Assembly: GCA_002427535.1 (NCBI GenBank)
Contig: DIRK01000001.1
Coordinates: 1 to 17,272 of the forward strand
Length of the DNA: 17,272 bases
Origin: Mageeibacillus sp. UBA5438
GTDB lineage: Bacteria > Bacillota > Clostridia > Saccharofermentanales > DTU023
Direction: 5' to 3'
The translations under genes and the position numbers were made by a program. Positions 15,155-17,272 of this stretch are shown here, piece after piece. The notes under the pieces were generated by a model. It was not told where the DNA came from, searched no databases, and saw only the letters and a list, made by a program, of their open reading frames with translations. Position 1 is the first letter of the stretch. Every line of letters begins with the position of its first letter.

Positions 15155-17131
15155 CTAGCCAACGTCGAGCATCTCCATGTAGAGATGACCGGTCTTTTCA
15201 ATACAACGCCTTCTTCCGGGGATGTCGTCTCCCAAAAGAAGATCGAAGGTGGAGCGCATGGTCTCCTCATCCTCCGGGATCACAGCGACGAGGCGGCGTG
15301 TTTCAGGATTCATCGTCGTGTTCCACATCATGCCGGGTTCGTTTTCGCCCAAGCCTTTCGAGCGCTGTACATGGACATGACCTTCTGTTAACTTGTCGAG
15401 AAGGTCATTTTTTTCCTGATCCGAGTACGCAAAATAGGTGCTCTCAATCTTCTTTTTGCGGTGACTGATCTCAAACAGAGGCGATTCGGCGATGAATATT
15501 TTGTTTTGCCGGATCAGTTCCGGGGTGAGTCGGTAGAACATCGCAAGGATCAAGGTTCTGATCTGAAATCCGTCCACATCGGCGTCGGTGCAGATGATGA
15601 CCCTACGATAACGCAACCGCTCAATGTCAAAGGCCGGCACATCTTTGCTGTATTTTTTAGGAATGTCGACCCCGCATCCCAATATTTTAATAAGGTCCAT
15701 GATGATGTCGTTTTTGAAAATCGCGCTGTAGTCGGCCTTCAAGCAGTTCAGGATCTTCCCGCGCACCGGGATAATGGCCTGGAACTCAGCATCCCGCGCC
15801 ATCTTGACCGAGCCGAGCGCAGAGTTTCCTTCCACGATATAAAGCTCTCTTTGATTCACATCCTGCGTGCGGCAGTCGACAAACATTTTCACGCGATTGG
15901 ACACGTCGATTTGTTGCATGAGGTCGCGTTTTACGGCAAGTCGTGTCTTCTCCGCCTTTTCACGGCTCCGTCTGTTCAAAAGCACCTGATCGGCCGCGCG
16001 CAATCCCTCTTCTCTTTTTTCGATGAACCAGATATCCAGTTTTGTCCGGACAAGGTCGGTCATGAAGCGTTGAATGAAACGGTTGTTGATCGAACGCTTG
16101 GTCTGGTTTTCGTAACTTGTGACCGTCGAAAATGAACTGGTCATTAAAAGAAGACTTTCTTCAATGTCTCCGAAATTGATCTTTCCTTCATTCGCGCGGT
16201 ATTTACCCTCGTTTTTTAGGAAGTTGTCAAAAGCCGACACAAACGCGGAGCGGATGGCGCGGTCGGGAGAACCGCCGTACTCGAGCCAGGAAGAGTTGTG
16301 GTAGTAGCGAATATCGCGCTTTAGATTGTTAAAGGCGAAGGCGACTTCACATTTCACCGTGTAGTCCTGCCGGTCATCGCGGTCGCGGCCCACGCCTTCA
16401 CCGCCAAAAAACATGGCGTCAGTCAGACCGTCGACATTTTCCTCTTGGATCATGCCAAGGATGCCGTCGGGATAACAAAAGTCAGTCCGGGTCCCCTCCA
16501 ATTCGTCAATGAACCGGAAGCGCACGCCTTTGTTGACAACCGCCTGTTGTTTTAAGGTAGTGTGGAAATATTCGGCCGGGATGGCGATGTCAGTGAACAC
16601 GTCGCGATCCGGCATCCAGCGCTGCATCGTCCCTGTGGCGCTGGTCTTGATTTCGGTTTTTTTGAGTCCTCCGACGTTTTCACCCTTTTCAAAATGGAGT
16701 TCATAAAGATATCCGTCGCGCCTTACCTCAACGTCAAACCAGGCAGAGGCGTACTGAGTCGCGGCGGCGCCCAGACCGTTTAATCCTAAACTGTATTCAT
16801 AGTTTTCACCCAGGTTGGTCTTGTATTTTCCTCCTGCATACAGTTCGCAGTAGACAAGCTCCCAGTTAAATCGTTTTTCAAGCGGGTTAAAGTCGAGCGG
16901 GATGCCCCGTCCGCGATCAATGACTTCGATGGAGTGGTCAGGAAAACGGGTTACGGTGATCTCGTGGCCGTGACCTTCGCGCGCCTCATCGATCGAGTTG
17001 GATAAAATTTCAAAAAAGGACTGCTGACAGCCGCGAAGATCGTCGGACCCGAAGATTACGCCGGGTCTGAGGCGAACGCGGTCAGCGCCTTTTAGCTGTG
17101 AAATACTCGTGTTATCGTACACCTGACTCAT
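15155..17131 (-). CDS. parE: Type IIA topoisomerase subunit B (divergent ParE/GyrB-like)
   Basis: This is the ATPase subunit that partners the adjacent A subunit. The 658-residue product has a GHKL ATPase domain with FFEILSNSIDEA (39-50, catalytic Glu41 and Mg-binding Asn45), VIDRGRGIPLD (70-80), GLNGLGAAATQYAS (116-129) and the transducer-loop motif NQTK with Lys345. The TOPRIM domain has LYIVEGNSALGS (430-441), ICTDADVDGFQIRTL (513-527) and the conserved QRSKGLGENEP (589-599). The catalytic Glu434 and acidic Asp516, Asp518 and Asp520 are intact, but the usual EGDS reads EGNS (Asn436) and the usual DGxHI reads DGFQI. The ATG at 17131 has AAGGGAG five bases upstream. It is the first gene of a three-gene operon and is preceded by its own promoter. 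Confidence 0.9.
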   Translation of the reverse strand: MSQVYDNTSISQLKGADRVRLRPGVIFGSDDLRGCQQSFFEILSNSIDEAREGHGHEITVTRFPDHSIEVIDRGRGIPLDFNPLEKRFNWELVYCELYAGGKYKTNLGENYEYSLGLNGLGAAATQYASAWFDVEVRRDGYLYELHFEKGENVGGLKKTEIKTSATGTMQRWMPDRDVFTDIAIPAEYFHTTLKQQAVVNKGVRFRFIDELEGTRTDFCYPDGILGMIQEENVDGLTDAMFFGGEGVGRDRDDRQDYTVKCEVAFAFNNLKRDIRYYHNSSWLEYGGSPDRAIRSAFVSAFDNFLKNEGKYRANEGKINFGDIEESLLLMTSSFSTVTSYENQTKRSINNRFIQRFMTDLVRTKLDIWFIEKREEGLRAADQVLLNRRSREKAEKTRLAVKRDLMQQIDVSNRVKMFVDCRTQDVNQRELYIVEGNSALGSVKMARDAEFQAIIPVRGKILNCLKADYSAIFKNDIIMDLIKILGCGVDIPKKYSKDVPAFDIERLRYRRVIICTDADVDGFQIRTLILAMFYRLTPELIRQNKIFIAESPLFEISHRKKKIESTYFAYSDQEKNDLLDKLTEGHVHVQRSKGLGENEPGMMWNTTMNPETRRLVAVIPEDEETMRSTFDLLLGDDIPGRRRCIEKTGHLYMEMLDVG

Positions 17132-17151
17132 AAAAACTCCCTTCGTTTCCG

Positions 17152-17180
17152 ATTCTCACATGGATTGAAATCATCGTCAA
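17152..17180 (-). promoter_or_regulatory. Promoter of the parE-parC operon
   Basis: On the minus strand, a -35 box TTGACG (17180-17175, five of six) is followed after 17 bases by GAGAAT (17157-17152), with an extended -10 TGT directly before it. Transcription would start near 17145, leaving a leader of about 14 bases that holds the AAGGGAG ribosome-binding site. Confidence 0.65.
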
Positions 17181-17200
17181 GCGACGCTTTACGCCCCAAG

Positions 17201-17240
17201 AAAAAACCATCCGCGGATTTTATGAAAATCCGGCAGATGG
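17201..17240 (-). terminator. Intrinsic terminator after the tRNA gene
   Basis: On the minus strand CCATC-TGC-CGGATTTT pairs with AAAATCCG-CG-GATGG across a three-base CAT loop, giving 13 base pairs with one small internal loop, and is followed by six T residues. It begins eight bases after the tRNA CCA end and ends 20 bases before the parE -35 box. Confidence 0.85.
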
Positions 17241-17248
17241 CTGTGATC

Positions 17249-17272
17249 TGGCGAGCATAGCAGGACTCGAAC
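17249..17272 (-). tRNA. tRNA gene, 3' end only (isoacceptor not determinable)
   Basis: Read on the minus strand, the window edge begins with GTTCGAGTCC, a T-stem base and the T-loop TTCGAGT, followed by CCTGC (T-stem 3' strand), TATGCTC (acceptor 3' strand), G as discriminator base and an encoded CCA at 17251-17249. The 5' half would begin GAGCATA and lies outside. The anticodon is not visible, so the amino acid is unknown. The terminator eight bases further on supports a real gene end. Confidence 0.85.

Noticed and set aside
15136..15270. Upstream extension of the parC-like frame by 45 codons
   Set aside because: The extension overlaps the end of parE, has no similarity to the family, and the ATG at 15135 starts at the conserved N-terminus.
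1..17272. Mobile elements, CRISPR arrays, toxin-antitoxin or defence genes
   Set aside because: No transposase, integrase, direct-repeat array or defence-family motif is visible on either strand. All coding space is taken by chromosomal genes.

Overview
The window is chromosomal core sequence from a low-to-mid GC Gram-positive anaerobe-type bacterium, most likely a member of the Clostridia (Bacillota). The evidence is the gene order efp-asp23-amaP-DUF2273-nusB-xseA-xseB-ispA-dxs-nadK-argR-recN, the AmaP/Asp23 envelope module, a YqeG phosphatase, and a divergent ParE/ParC-type topoisomerase pair of a form I associate with Clostridia. Shine-Dalgarno sites are strong and many genes overlap by a few bases. 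I see no insertion sequence, phage gene, CRISPR array or other sign of recent transfer. Coding density is nearly complete and no gene-free stretch exceeds about 150 bases.

Region 1 (1-8982, minus strand) is one long operon read from a good promoter at 8954-8982. In transcription order it encodes elongation factor P, an Asp23-family envelope protein, its membrane anchor AmaP, a small DUF2273 membrane protein, NusB, both subunits of exonuclease VII, the isoprenoid genes ispA and dxs, NAD kinase, the arginine repressor ArgR and the N-terminal part of RecN, which runs off the left edge. Genes are separated by 17 bases at most or overlap, so translational coupling is likely. Translation (EF-P), transcription antitermination (NusB), DNA repair (XseAB, RecN), isoprenoid precursors (Dxs, IspA), cofactor supply (NadK) and envelope stress (Asp23/AmaP) share one transcript. 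Two genes often present in this cluster, folD and tlyA, are absent.

Region 2 (about 9000-11066, plus strand) is a divergent two-gene unit: a YqeG-family HAD phosphatase overlapping, by ATGA, a monofunctional aspartate kinase with two C-terminal ACT domains.

Region 3 (11041-17180, minus strand) is a three-gene operon with its own promoter: parE-like, parC-like, then a 627-residue membrane-anchored protein of no assigned function. Its C-terminal half looks like a NodB/polysaccharide-deacetylase fold that has lost its metal ligands. The last gene converges on, and overlaps by 26 bases, the aspartate kinase gene.

Region 4 (17201-17272) holds the 3' end of a minus-strand tRNA gene and a strong intrinsic terminator that separates it from the topoisomerase operon.

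The most interesting points are the apparent pseudo-deacetylase co-transcribed with a topoisomerase, and two quinolone-pocket positions in that topoisomerase (Asn at the GyrB Asp426 position, Gln at the GyrA Ser83 position) that resemble resistance-associated states.
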